Counted from the stretch's first letter, positions 18,678-31,246 are shown. The stretch: 64,000 nucleotides of DNA from Achromobacter xylosoxidans (GCF_002192695.1 NZ_MTLG01000053.1:124001-188000), one strand, 5' to 3'. The notes: generated by a model not told the origin, from the sequence alone. Translations and numbers: made by a program.

Positions 18678-19597
18678 CAGGGCAGATACTTCATCGTGCC
18701 GCCCTTGCCGGCCAGCAGGTCGGCGTTTCTCAGCACCGACTTGCGGATGAATTCCCACAAGACCGTCACGCGCTTGAGCTTGCGCAGGTCCTCGTGGCAG
18801 TACATCCAGAACGAGCGCGTGATTTCGACCTCATCCGCCAGCACCGGCGTGAGCCGCGGATCCTGCGCGGCAATGAAGCAGGGCAGGATCGCCAGCGACT
18901 GGCCCTGCAGCGCGGCGTGGTACTGCGCCACCACGCTGGTGCTGCGCAATACCACCTTGCTGGCGGGCAGCAGGTCTTCCAGATAGCGCAGCCGCTCGCT
19001 GAACAGCAGCTCGTCGACGTAGCCGATGAAGGTGTGGTCGGCCAGGTCCGCGCGTTCCCGGATCGGCGGATGGCTGGCCAGATAGCCGGGCGTGCCGTAC
19101 AGGCGCAACGTGTAGTCGCACAGTTTGCTGCACACGTACGGACCGCGCTGGGGGCGCTCGATGGTGATGGCCAGGTCGGCCTCGCGCTTGGACAGGCTGA
19201 CAAAGCGGGGCACCGGCAGGATGTCCAGCGTGATGTGCGGATAGCGCCGCTGGAAGTCCGCCGCCAGCGGCGTCAGCACATAGCTGCCGAAGCCCTCGGT
19301 GGCGCCGATGCGCAAATGGCCCGACAGCGCCTGGCCGATGCCCGACAGGTTTTCGCGGGCGGAGTGCACCGTGCTTTCCATCTGCTCGGCATGGACGAAC
19401 AGGCGCTGGCCGTCTTCGGTCAGCACGAAGCCCGCGCCGCGCGACTTCTCGAACAGCAGAGTGTCCAGCTCGGCTTCCAGCGCGCGGATGCGCCGCGACA
19501 CCGTCGTGTGCTCGACCCCGAGCTTGCGCGCCGCGGCGCTTACCCGCTGGGTGCGGGCCACTTCCAGGAAATATCTCAGGCTGTCCCAATCAAGCAC
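18677..19597 (-). CDS. LysR-family transcriptional regulator
   Basis: A 306-residue LysR regulator beginning (M)LDWDSLRYFLEVARTQ with the helix-turn-helix at about 15-40 (RVSAAARKLGVEHTTVSRRI). The effector domain starts near 90 (GHLRIGATEGFGSYVL) and resembles the group that acts on aldehyde and amino-acid catabolism genes. The GTG at 19597 has GGAG at a good distance; a longer frame starting with TTG at 19666 would run through an inverted repeat and is less likely. It is divergent from the binding-protein gene at 19821, so the 223-bp space between them probably holds its operator. Confidence 0.85.
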   Translation of the reverse strand: MLDWDSLRYFLEVARTQRVSAAARKLGVEHTTVSRRIRALEAELDTLLFEKSRGAGFVLTEDGQRLFVHAEQMESTVHSARENLSGIGQALSGHLRIGATEGFGSYVLTPLAADFQRRYPHITLDILPVPRFVSLSKREADLAITIERPQRGPYVCSKLCDYTLRLYGTPGYLASHPPIRERADLADHTFIGYVDELLFSERLRYLEDLLPASKVVLRSTSVVAQYHAALQGQSLAILPCFIAAQDPRLTPVLADEVEITRSFWMYCHEDLRKLKRVTVLWEFIRKSVLRNADLLAGKGGTMKYLP

Positions 19598-19647
19598 TTT
19601 CCGGTTCTCCAGGCCGGGCTGCGCGCCGCGCCGCCGGCTAAATTCTG

Positions 19648-19667
19648 CTTGTGCATGAATGCACAAG
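19648..19667. repeat. Inverted repeat, candidate LysR operator
   Basis: CTTGTGCAT and ATGCACAAG form a perfect 9-bp dyad with a 2-bp centre; a further TGTGCAT copy lies at 19671-19677. The dyad contains T-N11-A spacing typical of LysR sites and lies between the divergent LysR gene and the binding-protein gene. Confidence 0.6.
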
Positions 19668-19820
19668 GAATGTGCATTTCTAGTGTTGCTTGTTGATTTT
19701 CACACATCTACACTGGATCGGCGGGCTTGGGGCCTGTAGCCAGGCTCCAAGGGGCCTCAGCCCCGGGACCGCAGGCCGCGAAGACGGCGCCATAACGCAT
19801 AAAACTCAGGAGACAAATCC

Positions 19821-21038
19821 ATGAAATTGCACGCACGCGGGCTGGCCGTAGGCTTGTGTCTGGGCGCCGCTCTGGTCGGCCAGGCGCAGGCGGCGGATAA
19901 GCCGCCAGTGAAGATCGGCATTCTGACGGACATGTCTGGCACCTACGCCGGCATGGGGGGACCTGGTTCGGTGGCGGCGGCGCAATTGGCGATCGACGAC
20001 TGCCTGGCCGCGGAATGCAAGGGCATGAAGATCGAGCTGGTGTCCGCGGACAACCAGAACAAGGCCGACGTGGGCGCGGCCAAGGCGCGCGAGTGGTTCG
20101 ACCGCGACGGCGTCACCGCCATCGCCGACCTGACCAACTCCGCGGTGGCGCTGGCCGTGCAGGGCATCGCGCGCGAAAAGAACAAGGTGGTGATGTTCTC
20201 GGGTCCCGCCACCACGGCGCTGACCAACAAGGAATGCTCGCCGGTGGGTTTCCACTGGATGTTCGACACCTATTCGCAATCCGCGGGCGGCGCCAAGGCC
20301 ACCGTGCGGGCGGGCGGCAAGTCCTGGTATTTCATCACCGTGGACTACGCCTTCGGCCACTCGCTGGAAGCCGACACGGCCAAGGCTGTGCAGGCGCTGG
20401 GCGGCACCGTGGCCGGCAGCGTGCGCCATCCCCTGAACGCGCCGGACTTCGCGTCCTATCTGCTGCAGGCGCAGGCCTCCAAGGCCCAGGTCGTGGCCCT
20501 GGCCAACGGCGGCCAGGACACGGTCAACGCGGTCAAGCAGGCGCGCGAATTCGGCATCGTGGCTGGCGGCCAGCGCCTGGTGTCGCTGCTGATCTTCCTG
20601 TCGGACCTGCGCGCGCTGGGCCTGGAAAGCGCCCAGGGCCTGTCCTACGTGGACGGCTTCTACTGGGATTACGACGACGCCACGCGCCAGTGGTCCGGAC
20701 GCTTCGAGAAAGCCTTTCGCGGCCTGAAGCCCACCATGACGCAGGCCGGCGTGTACTCCAGCGTGAGGCACTACCTGCGTTCGGTCGCGGCTTCCGGTAG
20801 CACCGACGGCAAGGTGGTGGCCGACAAGATGCGCGCGCTGCCCATCGAGGATCCGATCATGCGCAACGCTTCCATCCGTCCCGATGGCCGCGTGATCCAC
20901 GACATGTACCTGTATGAAGTGAAAAAGCCGGCCGAGTCCAAGGGCGGCTGGGACTATTCCAAGCTGGTGGCCACCATCCCGGCCGCCGAGGCCTTCCAGC
21001 CCCTGGCGGATTCGAGCTGCCCGCTGGTCAAGAAGTAA
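19821..21038 (+). CDS. ABC transporter substrate-binding protein, branched-chain amino acid type
   Basis: A 405-residue periplasmic binding protein of the LivJ/Peripla_BP_6 type. The signal peptide ends QAQA (about residue 24), then VKIGILTDMSGTYAGMGG opens the first lobe. It has CAGGAGA eight bases before its ATG. No permease or ATPase genes are adjacent, so it may work with a transporter encoded elsewhere or as an orphan receptor. Its neighbour 93 bp downstream is mmsA, and a LysR gene is divergent, which suggests a ligand in valine, beta-alanine or short-chain semialdehyde metabolism. Confidence 0.88.
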   Translation: MKLHARGLAVGLCLGAALVGQAQAADKPPVKIGILTDMSGTYAGMGGPGSVAAAQLAIDDCLAAECKGMKIELVSADNQNKADVGAAKAREWFDRDGVTAIADLTNSAVALAVQGIAREKNKVVMFSGPATTALTNKECSPVGFHWMFDTYSQSAGGAKATVRAGGKSWYFITVDYAFGHSLEADTAKAVQALGGTVAGSVRHPLNAPDFASYLLQAQASKAQVVALANGGQDTVNAVKQAREFGIVAGGQRLVSLLIFLSDLRALGLESAQGLSYVDGFYWDYDDATRQWSGRFEKAFRGLKPTMTQAGVYSSVRHYLRSVAASGSTDGKVVADKMRALPIEDPIMRNASIRPDGRVIHDMYLYEVKKPAESKGGWDYSKLVATIPAAEAFQPLADSSCPLVKK

Positions 21039-21131
21039 ACCCGGGGCGCCGGCAGGCCCTTGCCGCCGGCGCCTCAATATCCATGTACGCGGATTCCATC
21101 CGCATCGACCATGCAGTGTGAGGAGCATCAA

Positions 21132-22625
21132 ATGAGTGAAGTCCCCCGCGTTCCGCTATTGATCGGCGGCAAGCTCGTGCAGTCCAAAACCACCGAATGG
21201 CGGGACGTGATCAATCCCGCTACCCAGGAGGTCGTCGCCAAGGTGCCCTTCGCCACGCGCGAGGAACTGGACCTGGCCATCTCCAACGCCAAGGAGGCTT
21301 TCAAGACCTGGCGCAACAGCGGGCAGGGCGCTCGCATGCGCGTCATGCTGAAGTTCCAGGAGCTGCTGCGCGCCAACTCCGGCAAGCTGGCCGAAATGAT
21401 CACCCGCGAGCACGGCAAGACCCTGCCGGACGCCGAGGGCGAAGTCGGCCGCGGCCTGGAAGTTGTGGAGCACGCTTGCTCCATCGCCAACCTGCAATTG
21501 GGCGAATACGCCGAGAACGCCGCGTCCGGCATCGACGTCTACACCCTGATCCAGCCGCTGGGCGTGTGCGCGGGCATCACCGCGTTCAACTTCCCGGTCA
21601 TGCTGCCTTGCTTCATGTTCCCGATCGCCGTGGCTTGCGGCAACACCTTCATCCTCAAGCCCTCCGAGCAGGATCCGACGTCCTCGCTGTTCCTGGCGCA
21701 GCTGGCGCTGGAAGCCGGCCTGCCGCCGGGCGTGCTGAACGTGGTGCACGGCGGCCCGGAAACCGCCAACGGCCTGTGCGAGCACCCCGACATCAAGGCG
21801 GTCTCGTTCATCGGCTCGACCCGCGTCGGCACCGAGATCTACAACCGTGCCTCCGCCGCCGGCAAGCGTTGCCAGTCCATGATGGGCGCCAAGAACCACT
21901 GCGTGATCCTGCCGGACGCCGATCCCGAGGTCGCGCTGAACCAGCTGGTGGGCGCCGCTTTCGGCGCGGCCGGCCAACGCTGCATGGCCTCGTCCGTGGC
22001 CGTGCTGGTGGGTGAAGCCCGCAATTGGCTGCCTGACTTCGTCGAGCGCTCGAAGAAGCTCAAGGTCAATTCGGGCATGGACCGCGAAGCGGATCTCGGC
22101 CCCCTGGTGTCGCCCAACGCCAAGAAGCGCGTCGAAAGCCTGATCCAGAAGGGCGTGGACGAGGGCGCCAAGCTGCTGCTGGACGGCCGCAGCCTGAAGG
22201 TCGCCGGCTTCGAACAGGGCAACTTCGTGGGCCCGACGATTTTCGACGGCGTCACCGAAAACATGACCATCTACACCGAGGAAATCTTCGGCCCGGTCCT
22301 GTGCGTGGTGGGCGTGGAAACGCTGGAGGACGCGGTTGCCTTCATCAACCGCAATCCCAACGGCAACGGCGTGGCGCTGTTCACCCAGGACGGCGGCGCG
22401 GCGCGCTACTTCCAGAACAACATCGACGTCGGCCAGGTTGGCATCAACGTGCCGATCCCGGTGCCGGTGGCCTGGTTTAGCTTCACCGGCTCGCGCGGCT
22501 CCAAGCTGGGCGACCTGGGCCCCAATGGCAAGCAGGCGGTGCAGTTCTGGACTCAGACCAAGACCGTCACCGCGCGCTGGTCGGCCCATGCCAAGAGCGT
22601 GAACACCACGATCTCCATGCGCTGA
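21132..22625 (+). CDS. mmsA: CoA-acylating methylmalonate-semialdehyde dehydrogenase
   Basis: A 497-residue aldehyde dehydrogenase that converts methylmalonate semialdehyde or malonate semialdehyde to propionyl-CoA or acetyl-CoA with NAD and CoA. The catalytic cysteine is Cys284 in GQRCMASS, and a general MmsA pattern is visible in [15 protein letters not shown] and [16 protein letters not shown]. It ends valine and beta-alanine breakdown, consistent with the omega-aminotransferase and prpE found elsewhere in this window. The ATG at 21132 is preceded by AGGAG; the in-frame extension to 21060 is rejected. A long AT-rich inverted repeat follows the stop. Confidence 0.94.
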   Translation: MSEVPRVPLLIGGKLVQSKTTEWRDVINPATQEVVAKVPFATREELDLAISNAKEAFKTWRNSGQGARMRVMLKFQELLRANSGKLAEMITREHGKTLPDAEGEVGRGLEVVEHACSIANLQLGEYAENAASGIDVYTLIQPLGVCAGITAFNFPVMLPCFMFPIAVACGNTFILKPSEQDPTSSLFLAQLALEAGLPPGVLNVVHGGPETANGLCEHPDIKAVSFIGSTRVGTEIYNRASAAGKRCQSMMGAKNHCVILPDADPEVALNQLVGAAFGAAGQRCMASSVAVLVGEARNWLPDFVERSKKLKVNSGMDREADLGPLVSPNAKKRVESLIQKGVDEGAKLLLDGRSLKVAGFEQGNFVGPTIFDGVTENMTIYTEEIFGPVLCVVGVETLEDAVAFINRNPNGNGVALFTQDGGAARYFQNNIDVGQVGINVPIPVPVAWFSFTGSRGSKLGDLGPNGKQAVQFWTQTKTVTARWSAHAKSVNTTISMR

Positions 22626-22630
22626 ACTGG

Positions 22631-22680
22631 GGACGCCTTACGCGTAAGCTTATATAAATAAGTTATATAATAAGGCGTCC
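22631..22680. repeat. 10-bp inverted repeat enclosing an AT-rich core, likely terminator
   Basis: GGACGCCTTA (22631-22640) pairs perfectly with TAAGGCGTCC (22671-22680). The 30-nt core contains two copies of the self-complementary octamer TTATATAA (22650-22657, 22663-22670), and TTATTACTTAT follows. It starts five bases after mmsA ends. Its strong AT bias contrasts with the surrounding GC-rich DNA. Confidence 0.55.
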
Positions 22681-22688
22681 TTATTACT

Positions 22689-22718
22689 TATAATTGGCCC
22701 GTCTATCAGGGGCCAATT
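22689..22718 (+). promoter_or_regulatory. cysB -10 box overlapping a 9-bp dyad
   Basis: A perfect TATAAT (22689-22694) overlaps AATTGGCCC (22692-22700), which pairs with GGGCCAATT (22710-22718) across a 9-bp spacer. The right arm contains part of the only Shine-Dalgarno-like run (AGGGG, 22708-22712) and ends one base before the ATG. This could be an autoregulatory operator. No good -35 hexamer is visible. Confidence 0.55.
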
Positions 22719-22719
22719 C

Positions 22720-23664
22720 ATGAACCTGCAGCAATTTCGTTTTGTGCGCGAAACCATCCGGCGCGACTTCAACCTGACCGAAGCCGCCCGGATGCTCTAC
22801 ACCTCGCAACCCGGCGTCTCCAAGGCGATCATCGAGTTCGAGGACGAACTGGGCATCAAGATCTTCGAACGGCACGGCAAACGCATCAAAGGGCTGACCA
22901 AGCCCGGCCTGGCGGTGTCGCAGGTCATCGACCGCATCATGCGCGAAGTCGACAACCTGAAGAAGGTCAGCGACGAGTTCGCGCGCCGCGACGAAGGCGG
23001 CCTCGTCATTGCTTGCACCCACACTCAAGCGCGCTACCTGCTGCCGCGCGTCATTCCCGCATTCCGCAAGCAATTCCCCAAGGTGCACCTGTCGCTGGCC
23101 GAAGGCAGCCCCGCGCAACTGGCCGAAATGGTGTTGCACGAGCAGGCCGACCTGGCGCTGGCGACGGAATCCCTGGCCCTGACGCCGGGCCTGGCGACCC
23201 TGCCGGTCTATGCCTGGGAACACACAGTAGTGGTGCGCCCGGACCATCCCCTGGCCGAGCTGACCTCCAGCGCCGCCAAGCGCCTGTCGCTGGCGCAATT
23301 GGCGGAATATCCCATCGTGACCTATGACCGCGCCTTCACCGGCCGCAGCACCATAGACGAAATCTTCGCCAACCAGGGCATCCATCCGGACATCGTGCTG
23401 GAAGCCATCGACGCCGACGTCATCAAGACCTACGTCGACGTGGGCCTGGGCATCGGCATCATCGCCGGCGTGGCCTACGATCCGCGCCGCGACGGCAATC
23501 TGGTGGGCCTGCCGGTGGGCCACCTGTTCGGCACGCACACGACCCGCGTGGGCGTGAAGGCGGGGGTGTTCCTGCGCGACTACGTCTACACCTTCCTGGA
23601 AATGCTGGCGCCTTCGCTGACTCGTGCGGTGGTGACCGAGGCGGTGCAGGGCGCGCCCAAGTAG
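22720..23664 (+). CDS. cysB: CysB-type LysR regulator of sulfur assimilation
   Basis: A 314-residue LysR protein closely matching CysB: MNLQQFRFVRETIRRDFNLT, then YTSQPGVSKAIIEFEDELGI and FERHGKRIKGLTKPG in the DNA-binding domain, and THTQARYLLP at the start of the effector domain. CysB activates sulfate and thiosulfate uptake and reduction genes in response to N-acetylserine and represses itself. The gene is monocistronic and preceded by a dyad overlapping its -10 box. E. coli CysB is 324 residues, so this is full length. Confidence 0.93.
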   Translation: MNLQQFRFVRETIRRDFNLTEAARMLYTSQPGVSKAIIEFEDELGIKIFERHGKRIKGLTKPGLAVSQVIDRIMREVDNLKKVSDEFARRDEGGLVIACTHTQARYLLPRVIPAFRKQFPKVHLSLAEGSPAQLAEMVLHEQADLALATESLALTPGLATLPVYAWEHTVVVRPDHPLAELTSSAAKRLSLAQLAEYPIVTYDRAFTGRSTIDEIFANQGIHPDIVLEAIDADVIKTYVDVGLGIGIIAGVAYDPRRDGNLVGLPVGHLFGTHTTRVGVKAGVFLRDYVYTFLEMLAPSLTRAVVTEAVQGAPK

Positions 23665-23696
23665 CAGGCCGGGGCGGCCGGTTCTCCGGGGGCAAG

Positions 23697-23729
23697 AGGC
23701 GCGGCGCCATTGGGCGGCACGCCTTTTTT
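23697..23729 (+). terminator. Possible weak terminator after cysB
   Basis: AGGCG (23697-23701) can pair with CGCCT (23720-23724) around a GC-rich loop that may pair further, and a run of six T follows. The stem is short, so confidence is limited. Confidence 0.4.
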
Positions 23730-23806
23730 CTGGGTGCGTCGCGGTCCGCGCTATCCCCTTTCATATGCTCATAAAAATAATTAAATAAGAACGGATCTCA
23801 TTTGAG

Positions 23807-23834
23807 TTGACTAAAAAATAGGAATCATTATCAT
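23807..23834 (+). promoter_or_regulatory. Sigma-70 promoter of the DUF2325 gene
   Basis: TTGACT (23807-23812) and TATCAT (23829-23834) are separated by 16 bp. The -10 box lies inside a Fur-box-like sequence. Confidence 0.65.
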
Positions 23835-23838
23835 TACA
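23820..23838 (-). promoter_or_regulatory. Fur-box-like operator
   Basis: Read on the minus strand, this 19-mer contains TAATGATAAT and matches the consensus Fur box at 13 of 19 positions by my count. It covers the -10 box of the downstream DUF2325 gene, a classic position for iron-dependent repression. Confidence 0.6.
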
Positions 23839-23868
23839 TTCAGTCTCAACGACCCAGTGAGGTTCATC

Positions 23869-24192
23869 ATGACGGCAGGATTAAGTGCAGTGGTAGTGGG
23901 CGCCGACCGCCTCGGCAACATTCCGGATCTGCTCAAAGGACACAATATTTCGATCACGCACCACATCAGCGGGCGTGATCCCTCGCATCAAAAGAAGACG
24001 TTGCAACTGCCCTCGGGCACCCAGCTGGTCATCCTGCTGACCGACTTCCTGGGGCACAACGTCATGAAAACCTTCCGCAACGCCGCGCAACGTGGCGGCA
24101 TCCGCGTCGTCGCTTGTCGGCGTTCGGTATGCAGCATGCAGCAGGCCCTGCAGCAATGCGGCCTATGCCCGCGGGCGGGCTCGGTGCACTGA
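23869..24192 (+). CDS. DUF2325 domain-containing small protein, probably iron-regulated
   Basis: A 107-residue protein of the DUF2325 family, whose biochemical role is not established. It begins AVVVGADRLGNIPDLL in a Rossmann-like beta-alpha pattern, continues HHISGRDPSHQKK and LVILLTDFLGHNVMKTFR, and ends with two cysteine-bearing motifs (ACRRSVCSMQQAL, QCGLCP). The ATG at 23869 has GAGG eight bases upstream; a GTG four codons earlier is less likely. Its promoter carries a Fur-box-like site over the -10 element, so expression should rise under iron starvation. It is monocistronic and ends near a bidirectional terminator. The cysteines and histidines could bind a metal, but this is inference. 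Confidence 0.8.
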   Translation: MTAGLSAVVVGADRLGNIPDLLKGHNISITHHISGRDPSHQKKTLQLPSGTQLVILLTDFLGHNVMKTFRNAAQRGGIRVVACRRSVCSMQQALQQCGLCPRAGSVH

Positions 24193-24271
24193 AGACGCAG
24201 TCTGCCGCCGCCAAACAAAAACTGGGGAGGCCGAAACGGCCTGCGGCCCCAAGGGCCGCGAAGAGATATGA

Positions 24272-24307
24272 AAAACGCCGCCGGACTGGAAAGTCCGGCG
24301 GCGTTTT
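24272..24307. terminator. Bidirectional terminator
   Basis: A perfect 16-bp stem (24272-24287 with 24292-24307, loop GGAA) begins with an A run and ends with a T run, so it works for the DUF2325 gene on the plus strand and the C40 peptidase gene on the minus strand. Confidence 0.9.
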
Positions 24308-24349
24308 GCTTGTTGGGTGCAGGGCCTCGCGGCTATCCTGGCGGGGTAC

Positions 24350-25009
24350 TTAGTTGGAGGCGCGGGCGGACGCCATCAGGCTGTTGTCCAGGCGGCGGGC
24401 GCCGTTGTAGCGCTTGGACCAGTAGGCCATGGTCATGTTTTCGACGCGGACCACGCCGCCGGCGCTGGGCGAGTGCACGAAGCGGTCGTCGCCCAGGTAG
24501 ATGCCCACGTGCGAGTAGCGGCGGCCCAGCGTATTGAAGAAGACCAGGTCGCCGGCCTTCAGCTCGTTCTTGGCGATCGAGACGCCTTGCTGCGCCATTT
24601 CGGCGGCGTTGCGGGGCAGCTTCAGGCCCAGCGAACGTTCGGCCGTGTACGTGACCAGGCCGCTGCAGTCGAATCCAGTGTCGGGGGAATTGCCGCCGAA
24701 GCGGTAGCGGATGCCCAGGTGGTTCAGGGCCTCGCTGACCAGGGCGTTGTCGCTGTTGACGCCTGAATGGGTCTTCTGGCGTTCGCGCTTGAATTTCTGG
24801 CTTACCAGTACGCCGATGGGATCATCGGAGGTGGCGACCCATTCCGTCTCGTAGGGGTCAATCTCGGACGTATGGGCGGTTGACTTTTGATTTGTAGCGG
24901 CACAACCTGCCAAACCCACCACGCATGCAACCAACGCCAGCAAGCGCAGACCGCGAGTTGCTTGGCCGGAGGAAGGATTCAGTCTCGCGTGGTTGGAGTG
25001 TCGATGCAT
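24350..25009 (-). CDS. NlpC/P60 (C40) peptidoglycan endopeptidase lipoprotein
   Basis: A 219-residue lipoprotein with signal sequence and lipobox VGLAGC (Cys36), then an NlpC/P60 domain (about 85-200). The catalytic residues are Cys115 in GFDCSGL, His167 in YSHVGIYLGD and His179 in RFVHSPSAGG. Members of this group (Spr/MepS-like) cleave the D-Glu to diaminopimelate or cross-link bonds in murein. The residue after Cys36 is Ala, not Asp, so outer-membrane sorting is expected. It is monocistronic, ending at the shared terminator, and divergent from prpE across 287 bp. Confidence 0.9.
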   Translation of the reverse strand: MHRHSNHARLNPSSGQATRGLRLLALVACVVGLAGCAATNQKSTAHTSEIDPYETEWVATSDDPIGVLVSQKFKRERQKTHSGVNSDNALVSEALNHLGIRYRFGGNSPDTGFDCSGLVTYTAERSLGLKLPRNAAEMAQQGVSIAKNELKAGDLVFFNTLGRRYSHVGIYLGDDRFVHSPSAGGVVRVENMTMAYWSKRYNGARRLDNSLMASARASN

Positions 25010-25155
25010 GCGCCTGGGGGTGATTCGCAGATAACGGCAAAAAACACGGAATTCGCCGTGAATGTGGCCGAGATGTCAGCAAAATCAACATTGTTCTACA
25101 ACTTCGCGGGGATTCTACCAAACTTTTAAGACCAGTTCGTTACGAAACCGGCGTT

Positions 25156-25178
25156 AATGTCCATGCAGCGTGGACATT
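25156..25178. repeat. 8-bp inverted repeat upstream of prpE
   Basis: AATGTCCA (25156-25163) pairs perfectly with TGGACATT (25171-25178) across 7 bp, about 120 bp upstream of prpE in the longest gene-free stretch of the window (25010-25296). It may be an operator for either divergent gene; apart from it I see only AT-richer promoter-like sequence here. Confidence 0.4.
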
Positions 25179-25296
25179 TGGCAGAACATTTTGACTTGCG
25201 GCAAGCCTCGTGCAAGGTTCGCCTACCAGAATGACCAAAGGATTCGAGAAGAAATCAATCAGCCTTAAGGCCCAGGAAAGATAACAGGAGACATAA

Positions 25297-27182
<1,886 letters not shown>

Positions 27183-27186
<4 letters not shown>

Positions 27187-27590
27187 ATACCAAACCCGTG
27201 CTGGCCGCCGAAGACGTCAAGAAGATCTTGGCTGCGGCCGAAGCACACGCCCTGCAGAACAAATGGGCGGTCGCCATCGCCGTTGTCGACGATGGCGGGC
27301 ATCTGATGGGCATGCTGCGCCTGGATGGCGTGGCGCCGATTTCTTCCCATATTGCGCCGGCCAAGGCCAAGACTGCCGCCATGGGCTGCCGCGAATCGCG
27401 GATCTACGAAGAGATCATCAATAACGGGCGTTATTCGTTCCTGTCGGCGCCGCTCCTCGAAGGCATGCTGGAAGGCGGCGTGCCTATCGTGGCGAATGGC
27501 CATGTCGTCGGCGCCGTCGGCGTGTCGGGCGTGAAGTCGACCGAAGATGCGCTGATCGCGCAGGCTGGCATCGCCGCGCTGGGCCTATGA
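27183..27590 (+). CDS. GlcG/HbpS-family (DUF336) protein
   Basis: A 135-residue protein of the GlcG/HbpS/Cob(I)-adenosyltransferase-like fold. The family includes HbpS, which binds haem, and GlcG of glycolate operons; most members have no proven function. The sequence shows VAIAVVDDGGHLMGMLRLDG, then KAKTAAMG and GGVPIVANGHVVGAVGVSG. No signal peptide is seen, so it should be cytoplasmic. It starts on the last codon of prpE (ATGA) and ends on the start of the MFS gene (ATGA), so all three are translationally coupled. Confidence 0.85.
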
Positions 27591-28927
27591 GCCACGGCGA
27601 GCCGTCGGAAGCGCCGGCTGGCGCTTCCGCGCAGAACGCCGGAGCAGGGGGCGACGGCCCCTTGAATCCCGGCGTGGCCAAACGCGAAGTCTGGGCCTGG
27701 GCCATGTACGACTTCGCCAATTCAGGCTACACCACCGTGATCCTCACGGCGGTGTTCAGCACTTATTTCGTCGGCGTGGTCGGCGGGCGCGCCCCGTGGG
27801 CCACGCTGGCCTGGACCGCGGCGCTGTCGCTGTCCTACCTGCTCATCATGCTGACCATGCCCACGTTGGGCGCTCGCGCGGACGCACACGCCAGCAAGCG
27901 CCGCCTGCTCTTTACGAGCACGGTGGGCTGCGTGGCCGCCACGCTGGTGCTGACGCAGGCCGGGCCTGGGGACGTCTGGCTGGCGCTGGCCGCCATCGTC
28001 GTTTCCAACTACTGCTATTGCGTTGGCGAGTCCGTGGTCGCGGCTTTCCTGCCGGAACTCGCGCGGCCCGCCGCGCTGGGACGCGTGTCGGGCTGGGGCT
28101 GGAGCTTCGGCTATTGCGGCGGCATGCTCACGCTGGGCCTGTCGCTGGTCGTCGTGACGCTGGCCGAGGCGCGCGGTGAAACGGCCGAGCATTTCGTGCC
28201 CTGGGTCATCGTCGTCACCTGCTTGGTGTTCGCGCTGGCGGCGCTGCCGTCCTTCTTCCTGTTGCGCGAACGCGCCAGGCCGCAGGCTGGCGAGCGGCAG
28301 GCGTTGCACATGCTCAAGCGCCTGGCCTATGCCTGGCGCGAAACCGGGCAGCACTTTCCGGAATTCCGCCGGCTGCTGATGTGCATCGCCTGCTATCAGG
28401 CGGGGATCTCGGTGGTGATCACGCTGGCCGCGGTCTATGCCTCGGAAGTCATGGGCTTCACCACGCCGCAGATCATGTTGCTGGTGTTCACCGTGAACAT
28501 CGGCGCGGCGGCCGGCGCTTTCTCGTTCGGCTACGTGCAGGACCGCATCGGCCACAAGCCGGCGCTGGCCCTGACGCTGTGCGGCTGGATCGTGATGGTG
28601 CTGGTGGCCTACGCCGCCGTGACCGCGCCCGTGTTCTGGGTCGCTGCCACGCTGGCCGGGCTGTGCATGGGCACCACGCAGAGCGCGGGCCGCGCCATGA
28701 CCGGCGCGCTGGCTCCGGCCGGCCGGCTGGCCGAGTTCTACTCGCTGTGGACCTTCGCGGTGCAGCTGGCCGCGGTGATCGGTCCGCTCACTTACGGCCT
28801 GGTGACCTGGGCCACGCACGGCAACCACCGGCTGGCGATCCTGGTGACCGGCCTGTTCTTCGTGGGCGGCCTCATCCTCTTGTCGCGCGTGGATGTGAAG
28901 CGCGGGCTGGCGCGGCGCGCCGCCTGA
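27587..28927 (+). CDS. MFS transporter of the UMF1 (Atg22-like) group
   Basis: A 446-residue membrane protein with about twelve helices. The motif AWAMYDFANSGYTTVILTAV near residue 30 is diagnostic of the UMF1/Atg22-like Major Facilitator group; yeast Atg22 exports amino acids from the vacuole, whereas bacterial substrates are mostly unknown. The gene is translationally coupled to prpE and the HbpS-like gene, suggesting movement of a short-chain acid, an amino acid or a related waste product. A Pro/Ala-rich N-terminal 35 residues precede the first helix. Confidence 0.85.
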   Translation: MSHGEPSEAPAGASAQNAGAGGDGPLNPGVAKREVWAWAMYDFANSGYTTVILTAVFSTYFVGVVGGRAPWATLAWTAALSLSYLLIMLTMPTLGARADAHASKRRLLFTSTVGCVAATLVLTQAGPGDVWLALAAIVVSNYCYCVGESVVAAFLPELARPAALGRVSGWGWSFGYCGGMLTLGLSLVVVTLAEARGETAEHFVPWVIVVTCLVFALAALPSFFLLRERARPQAGERQALHMLKRLAYAWRETGQHFPEFRRLLMCIACYQAGISVVITLAAVYASEVMGFTTPQIMLLVFTVNIGAAAGAFSFGYVQDRIGHKPALALTLCGWIVMVLVAYAAVTAPVFWVAATLAGLCMGTTQSAGRAMTGALAPAGRLAEFYSLWTFAVQLAAVIGPLTYGLVTWATHGNHRLAILVTGLFFVGGLILLSRVDVKRGLARRAA

Positions 28928-29029
28928 GGCGCGCGGTTCGTGCAGGCTGCTATCCTTATGGACTGTCCGGTGACGTCGTGTTGCGACTAGCGGCGGCACG
29001 CCTTGATTGCCCGGCGCCGGCCTTGCGCC

Positions 29030-29050
29030 GCGGGCTCCGGCCCGCATTTT
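29030..29050 (+). terminator. Probable terminator of the prpE operon
   Basis: GCGGGC (29030-29035) pairs with GCCCGC (29040-29045) across TCCG, followed by ATTTT. It lies 100 bp after the MFS gene and before acs. Confidence 0.55.
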
Positions 29051-29145
29051 GCGTAAGGTGCCCGTAAGAGCGTGGCGATACGGTTGCGGTTGGGCAATGA
29101 ACAAGCGGCACAAACAAACAGAATTACCGATTGGAGACAAAGATC

Positions 29146-31125
<1,980 letters not shown>

Positions 31126-31126
31126 T

Positions 31127-31155
31127 CGTTCCCGTCCATTTGATGGACGGGAACG
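31127..31155 (+). terminator. 13-bp hairpin directly after acs
   Basis: CGTTCCCGTCCAT (31127-31139) pairs perfectly with 31143-31155 around a TTG loop, starting one base after the acs stop. No T run follows, so it may protect the 3' end or terminate weakly. Confidence 0.55.
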
Positions 31156-31200
31156 GCCCGCCTTTGGCCGCCAGCGGCGGTCAGGCAGGCGCATAATGTC

Positions 31201-31246
31201 ATACGCCCGTATCGGAACCGCCGGTACGGGCGTATTTGCTTTTTTG
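31201..31246 (+). terminator. Rho-independent terminator between acs and the EamA gene
   Basis: ATACGCCCGTA (31201-31211) pairs with TACGGGCGTAT (31225-31235), followed by TTGCTTTTTTG. It ends about 30 bp before the next start codon. Confidence 0.8.

Noticed and set aside
22650..22670. Paired TTATATAA sequences as a mobile-element end or origin
   Set aside because: No transposase, flanking duplication or replication gene nearby; position after mmsA fits a terminator or promoter role.
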